Made by a program: the position numbers and the translations under genes. From Planctomycetota bacterium (lineage in GTDB: Bacteria; Planctomycetota; Planctomycetia; Pirellulales; Pirellulaceae): a stretch of DNA of 64,000 nucleotides. Location: NCBI GenBank assembly GCA_963204915.1, contig CAUJHS010000084.1, positions 1 through 64,000 on the forward strand, written 5' to 3'. Shown in pieces: positions 52,192-61,249 of this stretch (its first letter is position 1; each line of letters starts with the position of its first letter). The notes beneath the pieces are model-generated. The model was not told the origin of the DNA. It ran no database searches and worked only from the letters and a program-made list of their open reading frames with translations.

Positions 52192-52995
52192 CCCCGAATA
52201 ACCGTGCGTGGCGAGAAGCCGGAAGATGGCGTCGTAGTCGTTTAGCCCTTGGCCCGTAACACCATGACGTAGATTCGGCGAATACCCGAGCGTACCGTCG
52301 CTTTGACGCAGTTCCTCGAAAGTAGTTCCCTCGGCCAGGTAGCGGTCGCTGGCGTGCATACTGACCACCCGATCGACGACCGCCTCAAGCAATTGAATGG
52401 GGTCGTCCCCGGCGACCAAGGCGTTGGAAGGGTCAAACTGCACGCCAAAATGGCGTCGCTCGGGAATCAATGCCAGGAGGTCAAGGAACACATCGCGCTT
52501 CTGTGCGAACTCAGGGTACTTCCAGAAACCGTCCTTGTAATGATTCTCAAGTCCAAGTATGACATCGTGCTCGCGCGCGGCGGGCAAGCATGCTTCGATG
52601 CAGCCTGCCGCCCATTCAAGCCCCTGTGCGCGGCTCACTTCGGGATATCGCTGGCCGCTGAGCACGCGACACACAACGCCCGGTCCGCCTAAACGCCGGG
52701 CGACCTCAATCATACGCACTTCCCGCTCAACGGCGCGCTGGCGCCAATCAGCGTCGGGATGGGTAAAGTCGGGCGAGCAACACAACATGGGCATGGCGAA
52801 ACCTGCGTCGTGAATCGCCTCGTGGACGCGGTCCAAGTACGGATCGTCCAAAGTTTCGAAAAAGCCGTCGTACATCTCTAATCCGTCGGCGTCGAGCGAT
52901 CGAGCCATCGCGATCCAATCGAATACCGACATCGTACGGCGGCCAGCGATGTCGTCCAAATAGCACTTGGGAAAAGCCGAAAGTTTGACCGCCAT
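52189..52995 (-). CDS. sugar phosphate isomerase/epimerase-like protein, cut by in-frame TGA
   Basis: 268 residues before a TGA. Xylose-isomerase-like TIM barrel: LEMYDGFFETLDDPY, HDVILGLENHYKDGFW (metal Glu), HFGVQFDPSNALVAGDDP (metal Asp), MHASDR (metal His). The last strand should end in a Trp/Glu segment, but here HGYSG is followed by TGA; the same frame then continues with 36 sensible codons to a TAA at 52078. The protein is therefore either truncated, or complete only if the TGA is read through. The ATG at 52995 has CGGAG 8 nt upstream. Likely cytoplasmic sugar metabolism; substrate unknown. Confidence 0.78.
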   Translation of the reverse strand: MAVKLSAFPKCYLDDIAGRRTMSVFDWIAMARSLDADGLEMYDGFFETLDDPYLDRVHEAIHDAGFAMPMLCCSPDFTHPDADWRQRAVEREVRMIEVARRLGGPGVVCRVLSGQRYPEVSRAQGLEWAAGCIEACLPAAREHDVILGLENHYKDGFWKYPEFAQKRDVFLDLLALIPERRHFGVQFDPSNALVAGDDPIQLLEAVVDRVVSMHASDRYLAEGTTFEELRQSDGTLGYSPNLRHGVTGQGLNDYDAIFRLLATHGYSG

Positions 52996-53148
52996 CGTCG
53001 ATTCTCCGCCACAGGGCCAGGAATGCCTCGCACCAAGGAACACGATCCGCAAAATATCAAAATCTTGCAGCGATGGGGCGAAACTTCAACCGCCCGGCTG
53101 GGTTGAATGATGCTGGAGCCGCAAGAGATAGAGGAAGGAAAGTGCGCG

Positions 53149-54162
53149 ATGTCGGATTCGTGGATTGATCCGAACGTGTTTCTAATCGTTTTTACTGGAC
53201 TGGCCTTCCCTGCCTTAGGACTGGGCGGGTTGGTTTGGTATCGATTACAACTGTCGTCAAAATTTGATCCTACCCGGTTAGCCCTGTGCGGCATGGCGGC
53301 GCTGACCGTGTTTTCGGCGGTCAATGCAGCGCTGGAGCAATCGTTCAGAATCTGGCTTCCCCCCTTATTGCTCGCCTTGGCTTTGGGCGGGATGTTGGCG
53401 CTGCGCTTGCGGCTGCTGGCGAATTCCTTCCGTCGCATGCTGGGCATTTTACAACAGCCCGTATGGCAATGCGGTTTGCTTATTGCGATTGGGCCGATCT
53501 TAGCAAGCGGATGGCCCCTCATTTGCGACCTTCCTCAAGTTGAACCGCTTGAGGAGCCGTACTTTATGCACCCGGCGGCGCAACAGGTGGACATGAATCG
53601 GTTCCAAACCGATCGAGGTCGCCAGGTTGCCGTCGTGTCGCCTCGGCCTGAGGAGGAGCCTCAGCGCTTGCGCTGGGAGCGAGCGAACGCTGTGAGCGAT
53701 CTTTATAATCTCCCTGAGCACTCGGCGCTCGTGGCCCCTGCCAGTGGGCTCTCGAATTGCCACGGCTGGGTGTTTACCGGAGGGCGTTATCTTTTGCACG
53801 AAGATCATGTCGCGCTGGTGCTGGAGGACAATGGTTATGCGCCCGTGAACCAACCCCAACGCGGCGACTTGGCCATTTATCGAGATTCAACCCAAAAAAT
53901 CATTCATACCGGAGTGGTGCACGCGGTCTGCGTGGACGGAGAAATTCAGATCCGCAGTAAATGGGGGAGGGGCGGGGTCTATATCCACCCGCCAAACACC
54001 GGCTACCAAGGCGAAATCACGTACTATCGCAGTCCGCGCGAAGGCCACTTGCTGAAAGAGGCCGCCGCAGAATCGTCGGCCGGCGAAGCGACCGACTTGG
54101 TGCGAAACCCGTCCGCTTCGAGTTCCAACTCCGACCCTCTCCGACGTTCGGTTCTACGTTAA
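53149..54162 (+). CDS. membrane protein with NlpC/CHAP-like Cys-His domain
   Basis: 337 residues. Three or four membrane helices up to about residue 125 are followed by an extracytoplasmic domain of about 180 residues with SNCHGWVFTGG (candidate Cys nucleophile), GDLAIYRD and IIHTGVVHAV (candidate His). This Cys...GDL...His order is like NlpC/P60 or CHAP amidases, but the match is by pattern only. The tail is Ser/Ala-rich. The ATG at 53149 has GGAAGG about 10 nt upstream. It is divergent from the isomerase gene. A cell-envelope role is inferred. Confidence 0.6.
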   Translation: MSDSWIDPNVFLIVFTGLAFPALGLGGLVWYRLQLSSKFDPTRLALCGMAALTVFSAVNAALEQSFRIWLPPLLLALALGGMLALRLRLLANSFRRMLGILQQPVWQCGLLIAIGPILASGWPLICDLPQVEPLEEPYFMHPAAQQVDMNRFQTDRGRQVAVVSPRPEEEPQRLRWERANAVSDLYNLPEHSALVAPASGLSNCHGWVFTGGRYLLHEDHVALVLEDNGYAPVNQPQRGDLAIYRDSTQKIIHTGVVHAVCVDGEIQIRSKWGRGGVYIHPPNTGYQGEITYYRSPREGHLLKEAAAESSAGEATDLVRNPSASSSNSDPLRRSVLR

Positions 54163-54270
54163 AGCAATAAAATTCGATTTATCGATGCGCGCTCTTTGAC
54201 GGAGACCGCGAACCGCGAATACAATAGTCCGTGCGCGGGCTTCTCTTTTTCGCGTTCTGCGAGTGCGCTC

Positions 54271-56463
54271 ATGTCGATCCATTTCCAATGTCACGGCTGT
54301 GGTAAGGATTTCCACGTTCCTGAGACCATGGCGGGAACGCAAGCACGATGTAACGGTTGCGGTAGCATCGTCACCATTCCGGTACCAGGACTAACGCCGC
54401 TCGACGCGGAGGCGACTTCTCCCCAGTTTGATCCCCTGGCAAGAACGAGCTTTAACCCATACCAGGCTCTTCCCGCCAAGCCAGCACGTCTGAGCAATGG
54501 CGGTCCGCCGGGAACGCCCCCCATGGTTTGGGTGGCGATCGCCGTCGGAGGCGGCATCGTTGCACTCACGTTGCTTGTCGTTATCGCGGGCTGGTTGTTT
54601 TCTTCATCCCGGGCGTCGCCCGAGGCGCCGCTTGTCCATTCACCCGACAGCGTCAAAAGCGACGGTTCCATTGATTGGGCCCCACCCTCGCCTGGCGCCA
54701 GCGCCGCGCCTACCTATACCTCTAACCCACCTCGCGGATATACGCCGGCGCCGGCCTCTGCAGGCGGTGCATTCTCTCCGGCATCGAGCGGCAATAGCGC
54801 GAACGGAGGAAAAGATCCGGTTGACGCGCCGGCGCAAACACCAGCCAAGGCAACGACTTCGTGGTCGAACGCCGAACCGTCCGAAACGCCAAGTGCTCCC
54901 AAGACGACAACCTTGGTTCCTGCCGCTGCGAGTGCTCCCGCTCCGGTGTCGGCGGAATGGGGCGCCGGCGGCGGCGATGAAGTCCGCATTCCCTTCGATG
55001 ACGACAAGGTAATTACTTTTGGACCGATTGGCTGTCCGGTGGTGATCGCCGGCAACGACGTATGGAACTTGCCCACAAACCGACTGGTCCAGACACTGGA
55101 GGGCGAGTATCCCAAAAGAGTCACGACGGCCCTTTCCGGCGATGGACAATGGTTTGCTGCGGCGATGTTGACGCCCAATCAGCAAGACACGCCCGTGCAT
55201 GTGTGGCGAACCGCCACAGGCGAACGCGTACTAGAAGTTCCTGGCGATCCGGAACGATTTGCCGATTTGATCGCCTTCACTCGTAACAAGTACTTGGTCA
55301 TTGGCGGGCGCGACTCAAACGAAGTTCGCGTATGGGATGTGGAAACCGGAAAGCAGGTCAAGTCGTTGACCTTCCCTGGCTCTCGTTTGGACAAAGGAAA
55401 ACTGGCGTTCACCGCCGATGGGCAATATTTCGCAGCGGTGTCGGAAAAACAACTCGTCGTCATGAAGACCGCCACGGGGAAACCTGCCGCCGTGATGGGA
55501 GCTCCCCTCGAAATGGAGTATGCACATGGCGTCGCCAAGGAACCGCGCCGGCCTGCTCCGGACGACGCCGTGTTCGTTTACGCCTGGCTGCAAGACCTTG
55601 AATTCTCGCCCGACAGCCAAGAGTTGGCCGCAATTTCCACGCATCCGCGCCCGCGGCTCTTATGCTGGGACAACCGCGGCAAGCTGATGCTTGACGAACC
55701 GCTGGAGCAATTACCCTCGATGGCGTTTTGGGAGCATGAAATTCAATGGCTGCCCGATAAGAGCGGCTGGATTATCAGCGGTAACGTGTTTGATCGCGCC
55801 ACGAAACGAATTGTGTTTGGCGTACGCAAGGGATTCGGTGAAGAGTTGCGCATCCACGCCCTGGATCGCGATCGCCTGCTGGGCAACTTCCCCCACAGTC
55901 CTGGCGAGTTGCAAGTAATCCAAATTCCATGGGACCGCATCCACGCCTCGCTCCAGGCGATGAAAGACGGCAGCCCTGCGATTCTTAGTCCCAGTCAGCC
56001 GGTGAGCGTCAATATTCAACTAACGGAGCTACGCGGCGACCAACAGGAGACAGCACGCGCCATTGGCGATGCGCTGGTCAAGCGTCTTGCGCGAGACGGT
56101 GTGCGTGTCGAACGGAACCAACCGTCGACCTTCCAAGTCAAATTTACCGAGAAAGCCGGCGATCAATTACCCATTTACGAGCGACAGTCGCCATTTGATT
56201 TCCGCGGCCATGACACGGGCCGGCGAGCGACCGAAGCCAAAGGAGTTTTGGTAGTTGAACTTCTGGTTCAAGGGGAAAATGCGCCCCTGTGGCGCGACAC
56301 GCTCAACGCCAGCAACGCCACCAGTTTCCGAGAGGAAATCAACGACGCGACGGTCCGCAAGAGCATGCTCGAGAACCTGGCCTCGAACATCAACGGTTTG
56401 AACATTCCCTACTTTATTCCGAAGTCGGAAGATCTGCTCGCGCTGCCGGTCGTTCTCAAATGA
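54271..56463 (+). CDS. zinc-ribbon, membrane-anchored beta-propeller protein
   Basis: 730 residues. A four-Cys zinc ribbon at the N-terminus (C7-x2-C10 and C27-x2-C30), a Pro/Ala-rich link, one membrane helix at about 88-113, a second Pro/Ala/Ser-rich stretch to about 255, and then a WD40-like beta-propeller (LSGDGQWFAAAMLTPN; EVRVWDVETGKQVKSL; LAFTADGQYFAAVS; LEFSPDSQELAAIS). The last 180 residues are a mixed alpha/beta domain without a match. The zinc ribbon should be cytoplasmic and the propeller outside. Function unknown. It converges with the anti-sigma gene. Confidence 0.65.
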   Translation: MSIHFQCHGCGKDFHVPETMAGTQARCNGCGSIVTIPVPGLTPLDAEATSPQFDPLARTSFNPYQALPAKPARLSNGGPPGTPPMVWVAIAVGGGIVALTLLVVIAGWLFSSSRASPEAPLVHSPDSVKSDGSIDWAPPSPGASAAPTYTSNPPRGYTPAPASAGGAFSPASSGNSANGGKDPVDAPAQTPAKATTSWSNAEPSETPSAPKTTTLVPAAASAPAPVSAEWGAGGGDEVRIPFDDDKVITFGPIGCPVVIAGNDVWNLPTNRLVQTLEGEYPKRVTTALSGDGQWFAAAMLTPNQQDTPVHVWRTATGERVLEVPGDPERFADLIAFTRNKYLVIGGRDSNEVRVWDVETGKQVKSLTFPGSRLDKGKLAFTADGQYFAAVSEKQLVVMKTATGKPAAVMGAPLEMEYAHGVAKEPRRPAPDDAVFVYAWLQDLEFSPDSQELAAISTHPRPRLLCWDNRGKLMLDEPLEQLPSMAFWEHEIQWLPDKSGWIISGNVFDRATKRIVFGVRKGFGEELRIHALDRDRLLGNFPHSPGELQVIQIPWDRIHASLQAMKDGSPAILSPSQPVSVNIQLTELRGDQQETARAIGDALVKRLARDGVRVERNQPSTFQVKFTEKAGDQLPIYERQSPFDFRGHDTGRRATEAKGVLVVELLVQGENAPLWRDTLNASNATSFREEINDATVRKSMLENLASNINGLNIPYFIPKSEDLLALPVVLK

Positions 56464-56534
56464 CCAATCGGCGGCGTCGGGATGAGTTCATGCATCTTGC
56501 GCGGCGCGCCAAAGGGCTCGCAATCCCGATCTCG

Positions 56535-57242
56535 CTATTCCCAAAGGTGGCACGCGACACACGCTTCGCGCTGGAGCAATGCGATCGCCGGAACTGGTGG
56601 TCGTTCGGCCTGAGCGGCGTTGTGGCAGTGGGTGCAACACAACAGATGATTCGCGGCGTGCAGCGGCGCGCCGCTGCCGCGGTCGGCAGTCAATGAGGAC
56701 GTTTCCAGACATGCCTCGGGCAAGTGCAAAGCGGCCAAGCGTGTTTGAACGTCACGCCCAGGGAGCGCAGCGACGGTCAACGCCGCCATAGGCGCGCCTG
56801 CTCGAAGTGACTCGCTCGGATGCTGACGCGGTGAGGGCGATTGCGCCACCACAATCGCGAAAGCCACGCAAACCGCGGCCCCCAGCGACATGGCGCCTAA
56901 CAACTGCCCCGCCTGCGGCAGCGAATTGCGCCAACGGCGCGGCAACGGCGCCGGTAACGCCTGGCGCGGTGCAGGAGCTTCGCGCCATGGCGCCATGGCG
57001 AGAACCGCGGTCGGCTGCGGTTCGTCCGCCTCACTGAGCAATCCGTAATATCCGGGCAAGGAGCCGCCGTCTTCTTCGTACGCGAGCGTCTCATGGAATA
57101 ATTCGACCGCGGGACGCAGCGCTTCGGCGAGTCGCCGGCAGTCGTGACAACGCGACAAATGCAGTTCAACCGAGGCGTCCGTTGGTTCGCCCGAGGGGAA
57201 CGGCCCGCGTGTTAAAATTTCGAAGACTAAATCGCAGTTCAT
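56535..57242 (-). CDS. anti-sigma factor with C-terminal CXXCH haem-type motifs
   Basis: 235 residues. Residues 1-45 hold the zinc-binding anti-sigma motif H28-x3-C32-x2-C35 (HLSRCHDC), as in ZAS-type anti-sigma factors that hold an ECF sigma factor at the membrane. A basic RRWRN (102-106) precedes one membrane helix (about 112-133), so the C-terminal 100 residues should be extracytoplasmic. This part has two CXXCH motifs, CTHCH (203-207) and CVACH (228-232), the latter four residues from the end, with extra His199 and Cys202. They could bind haem c, or together a zinc ion. The sigma gene lies 54 nt upstream in the same direction. Confidence 0.75.
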   Translation of the reverse strand: MNCDLVFEILTRGPFPSGEPTDASVELHLSRCHDCRRLAEALRPAVELFHETLAYEEDGGSLPGYYGLLSEADEPQPTAVLAMAPWREAPAPRQALPAPLPRRWRNSLPQAGQLLGAMSLGAAVCVAFAIVVAQSPSPRQHPSESLRAGAPMAALTVAALPGRDVQTRLAALHLPEACLETSSLTADRGSGAPLHAANHLLCCTHCHNAAQAERPPVPAIALLQREACVACHLWE

Positions 57243-57296
57243 AGTCGATCGATAGGCAAAATCGGAGGCGGTTAGCGGCCCCGCAGGAGTATTGCG

Positions 57297-57884
57297 TCAG
57301 ATCAAATGGTTGGATTCGTTCATTAAGGCGCTCATGCGGGTCAAGCCCAACCGCACGCGTTGTTTCGCACTGGAAAGGCTACATCCCATCGCGTCCGCGA
57401 TTTCGTGGAATTTCAAGTCGCCGAAGAAACGCAGGCGAAGTGCGTCGGCTTGCACTTCCGGCAATTGATCGAGTAAGGTTTGCAGGGCCGCGGTTTGTTC
57501 ACGCGCCATAACTTGTTCGGCGGGCGTTGCGACGGAACTAGCGACCGCGTGCGGGGCAGGGCAATCTTCGCTGGTCGATGCCTGGCTCCAAGCTTGGATC
57601 TCGGGCCAGCGGGACTCGCGCTTATGGCGCCGACGGCACTGGTTCAGCAGGATCGTCCACAACCAAGTGCGGAAGCTATACCGCGAATTATAGGTATGCA
57701 ACGACTTGTAGACACACAGAAACGTCTCTTGAACGACATCTTCCGCCAGGTCGCGGCGTTTCAGGCGGCTCTCCGCCGCGCGCAAAAGGGGCAAACGATA
57801 ACGGTCTGCCAATTCGGCGAACCGTTCGCGCTGGCCGCTCAACACGGCGACGACGAGTTCACTATCAGTGGACGAGCGTTCCAT
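57297..57884 (-). CDS. ECF-type RNA polymerase sigma factor
   Basis: 195 residues. Region 2 (about 22-85: FAELADRYRLPLLRAAESRL, DLAEDVVQETFLCVYKSL, YSFRTWLWTILLNQCRRRH) and region 4 (about 135-185: LDQLPEVQADALRLRFFGDL, FHEIADAMGCSLSSAKQRV) are complete. The linker is about 50 residues. It is cotranscribed with the haem-motif anti-sigma factor (54-nt gap), which should control its release. The target promoter is not known; no copy of an autoregulatory promoter could be identified. Confidence 0.92.
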   Translation of the reverse strand: MERSSTDSELVVAVLSGQRERFAELADRYRLPLLRAAESRLKRRDLAEDVVQETFLCVYKSLHTYNSRYSFRTWLWTILLNQCRRRHKRESRWPEIQAWSQASTSEDCPAPHAVASSVATPAEQVMAREQTAALQTLLDQLPEVQADALRLRFFGDLKFHEIADAMGCSLSSAKQRVRLGLTRMSALMNESNHLI

Positions 57885-57934
57885 AACGTCCCGAAGGCGG
57901 GCAGCGGCGAAGGTGTGCGATAATCCGCCACTGA

Positions 57935-60901
57935 TTATAGCTTCTCTGGCGGAGAAAAGGGCGCCACCGGCCCTCTAACATTCGGTTGTGCGACGGTGGG
58001 CGAGTTCGGATCGCGGCGCGTAACTTTCACGTCGAGCAGCCGCACGATGGGATCACCAGCACTCACGGCCAGCACTTTGCCATCGGCGGAAAACGCCAAC
58101 GACGTGAGCGTTGTGGGAGCCGCGCTGGCCGTCTGCCGGATCGACCAATCGCTCGTGTCGATCAAAGCGACGCGTCCTGCCGTTTCTCCCAAAGCAAGCA
58201 CGCGGCCGTCAGGCGACCATGCCGCACAATTCGCGAAAGGCCATATTTGGGCGCGCAGGGCGGATCCACGAAAAACTTGCGATCCGGCCACGGGTTGCCC
58301 GTCCTCCAAACGCCAAACGGTGGGAAATTCCGAACGTCCGCCGGTCACGACCCATTCGCCCTTGGGCGAGACAACCGCGAACCCAATCGAACCCGGCGAG
58401 GCCGTTAAGTTGCTTTCAACCTCGCCCGCCGCGGTCCACAATACGGCTCCGTCGCCGGCGGTTACCACCTGGCCCGTAGGCGTTACATCGACGTCATACA
58501 CATAGCGTCCGGTCGCCTGCACTTGTCCCGCCAGCGCGAACGTCTTGGCGTCCCATACTCGCACCACCAAATCGGCGGCGCCACATGTTACTAAGAACTT
58601 TCCATTGGGCGCAAAGACCACGTCGCGCACGCCTTGGCTCGTCGCATGGGCGGGAATCGCACGCAACAACCGGCCTTTAGCCACATCCCATAGTTGAACC
58701 GTTTTGTCTTCACTGGCGGTGGCCAGCACCTTGCCATCGAACGAAAACGAAACCGCATTCACGTTATGCCGGTGGCCGACTAAGGTGAAATCGAGTTTTC
58801 GTTTTTTCAAATCCCAAATCTTGGCCGTATTATCGTTGCTGCCGGTGGCGATCTTGTTGTGGGCCGAAAACGCTACATGCAACACACGATCGGTGTGCCC
58901 CAACAGGGTTGTAAGCGGAGAAATGGTGATCTCGACGGGCCCGGTATAACCGGCCAAGGAATCTCGGTTTGGCCCCAGTTCACCGAGCAATCGCTTCACT
59001 TCCTCATGCTGCAACAACTCCTGCCGACGACGTTCAGCTTTGGCTTTGACCAGGCTCGGAGCCTGCGGTGCGGCTTGCTCGTACCAATGTACGGCTCTCA
59101 GAAAGAATCCCGCCAGTTCATCGTTCGAGTTCGCCAGGTCATGCCATGCGTCGGCCAAAGCGATTTGAGCAGCGGCGCGCTGTTCTTCGGGTCGTTCATC
59201 GCGCGAGCCGTCCTGTTCATCCAAGTCGCGCTGGGCGAGCGTTTCCAGGGTTATGTCGCTTCCCTTGGCCAAATGTTTCAACCCGGTTTCAAAGTCGCCC
59301 GCTTCGAGACACAAGTGTTTTCCTACGAGGAGGTTTGCGTCAGGGTCCGCTGCGTCTTTCTGCAAGGTGTCCTGAGCCGCCAACACTTTTTGCCAATCAC
59401 GCAAGAGACGTTTCGTGCGAGTTACCGCCGCCCGAGTTTGCTTGCGCAAATCGGCGTCACGCAAACGAGAAGCCATATCGTCGGCCAGACTTGCAATGTT
59501 CGCGGCGCCATCGTAACGTTGCGATCCAATCGCCTCTTCCACCAGCGCGAGCGCCGTTTCAATCAAGTCTGCCCGCATGGTTGGCGCATCGGCACGACGC
59601 GTCGCTGCGACCAGCGCCCGACCAAGCAGGCGAAGGCGATCGACTTCCCATTCCTCAGCCAATTCATCAATGATCGGTTTGGCGACGTGGTAGTCGCCCG
59701 CAGTGATTGATTGCTCGACCGCTTCCAGAAGCAACGCATACCGGCCCTGTTCATCGTCGAGAACAACAGCGGATTGTTGAACTAACGACTTGGCCAAGGC
59801 CACGTGATCGGCAGGCGTATCCGCCTGACTGAACTGATCTGCGAAAATCTCTCGAACCTGGCGGAGCGCAATCGCCAATTCCTCGTCGTTGGGCGGCGTC
59901 TTCTTTTTGGTCGGCTCTACGGCTTCGACCGTCTCGGGCGCTGCTTCGGCAGTATCGCTGGACTCCGCAGGCGATTCCGCCGATGACGCGCTGGCCTCAC
60001 CAACCCCACTTGCGGGAGGATTGCTACCTTCCGGAACTGAGGCGGGCGAAGACGAAGAATCTCCAACCGATGGATCGGATAACGCCTCCAAGGGATCATT
60101 TTGCAGTTTAGCCGAAGCCAAATCGCCTGAAGGAGGAGACACCTCTTCAACAACAGGCGCGGACTCCGTGACCAAAGACGAGCCCTGTAAAGACGAGTCG
60201 GACGAAGATGCGTTCGAAGACGGTGACGAGGCCGAATCCGACGTGGATTGCTCACGTTGCGGCGAGGACGCATTTTCGTTTGGAGCCGTCGCAGGCGCCG
60301 ATTCCACATCCGGCGTTTCGACCGGCGCCGCTTGGGCTAAGGCGGAGTCTTCGGGCAATGCAAGGTCTTCCGACCTTCCACCCAAGTAAACGTAAATTGT
60401 TGCGCCGGCGGTAATACACAGAAACAAGACCACGGCCAGGACGGGCATCCCTCTCTTTTTGCCGGCGGCAATCAAGCGACTCCGGTGACCGGTCGCTTCC
60501 TGGAAATAAAGCGGTTGAGTGACGGGCGGGGCGCCATTTGACGACTCGGGCGCCTCGGGTGGGTATGGCGACGCGTAGGGTGGAACGATGACCGGTGGAG
60601 CTGCCGCTGCCGCCGAAAGCTCCATTTGCCGGCGCAGTTCCTCGTCGTACGCCGACTTCTTTTTCTGGTTCAGTAGACGCACCCGCGCCGCCGCCACTTC
60701 GTTCAAAAGTCGCTGGCTTGGCCCTTGTTGTTTTCCAACCTGCAAGGTGCGCAGCAAGAGCGTTTGGCGGTCGGCCGCGTTGCCAATAACGTCAGGATCG
60801 CTCTCAAAAAGCCGCAAGCCCAATAAGCGATAGTCGTTAGGCGGCTGCTCCTCGGGCGGAATCCCCAACCACTTGTGATAAGGGTCGAATGCAACGTTCA
60901 T
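57935..60901 (-). CDS. J-like domain, membrane helix and WD40 propeller protein
   Basis: 988 residues. The N-terminal 90 residues form the planctomycete J-like domain (DPYHKWLGIPPEEQPPNDYR; LLNEVAAARVRLLNQKKKSAY). After a Pro-rich link comes a membrane helix at about 145-168, a long Ser/Ala/Glu/Pro-rich stretch to about 335, a helical TPR-like region (about 340-640), and a WD40 propeller from about 660 to 980 (LLGHTDRVLHVAFSAHNKIA; GHRHNVNAVSFSFDGKVLAT). The helical and propeller parts should be outside the cytoplasm. Function unknown. It starts 50 nt downstream of the sigma gene and may be in the same transcript. Confidence 0.7.
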   Translation of the reverse strand: MNVAFDPYHKWLGIPPEEQPPNDYRLLGLRLFESDPDVIGNAADRQTLLLRTLQVGKQQGPSQRLLNEVAAARVRLLNQKKKSAYDEELRRQMELSAAAAAPPVIVPPYASPYPPEAPESSNGAPPVTQPLYFQEATGHRSRLIAAGKKRGMPVLAVVLFLCITAGATIYVYLGGRSEDLALPEDSALAQAAPVETPDVESAPATAPNENASSPQREQSTSDSASSPSSNASSSDSSLQGSSLVTESAPVVEEVSPPSGDLASAKLQNDPLEALSDPSVGDSSSSPASVPEGSNPPASGVGEASASSAESPAESSDTAEAAPETVEAVEPTKKKTPPNDEELAIALRQVREIFADQFSQADTPADHVALAKSLVQQSAVVLDDEQGRYALLLEAVEQSITAGDYHVAKPIIDELAEEWEVDRLRLLGRALVAATRRADAPTMRADLIETALALVEEAIGSQRYDGAANIASLADDMASRLRDADLRKQTRAAVTRTKRLLRDWQKVLAAQDTLQKDAADPDANLLVGKHLCLEAGDFETGLKHLAKGSDITLETLAQRDLDEQDGSRDERPEEQRAAAQIALADAWHDLANSNDELAGFFLRAVHWYEQAAPQAPSLVKAKAERRRQELLQHEEVKRLLGELGPNRDSLAGYTGPVEITISPLTTLLGHTDRVLHVAFSAHNKIATGSNDNTAKIWDLKKRKLDFTLVGHRHNVNAVSFSFDGKVLATASEDKTVQLWDVAKGRLLRAIPAHATSQGVRDVVFAPNGKFLVTCGAADLVVRVWDAKTFALAGQVQATGRYVYDVDVTPTGQVVTAGDGAVLWTAAGEVESNLTASPGSIGFAVVSPKGEWVVTGGRSEFPTVWRLEDGQPVAGSQVFRGSALRAQIWPFANCAAWSPDGRVLALGETAGRVALIDTSDWSIRQTASAAPTTLTSLAFSADGKVLAVSAGDPIVRLLDVKVTRRDPNSPTVAQPNVRGPVAPFSPPEKL

Positions 60902-61249
60902 CCTACCCCACTGACACTTCAAACATGTGAGGGACGCCTTCTACTACTCTAGGGTAACACATTAAGGCAACAAATCCTATGCAAAATGGCGGTCTGGGCT
61001 GTTCGTGTAACCGGTTTGGTAATCGCACTTTGCACGCCCTTTCGCCCCCACTCGGTAGTGCATTTTGAACCAAACTCTACCATCAACACCCCGGCTACAC
61101 GTCTGACTTTACGGTTTATGAGGAAAAACATTGACCTCAACCCCGCTTGGCGGCACAATAAACGAACTTTGATCCGTCCGGGGACCCCGCTCGGTAACGG
61201 TTAGACGCTACAACCCGCCAATTCGTTTCCCTCCTTGAATGCCGATTTG
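60902..61249. other. divergent intergenic region
   Basis: 348 bp between the J-like/WD40 gene and the pre-peptidase-domain gene. Small frames on both strands have no signature. No clear promoter or hairpin is seen. Confidence 0.5.
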
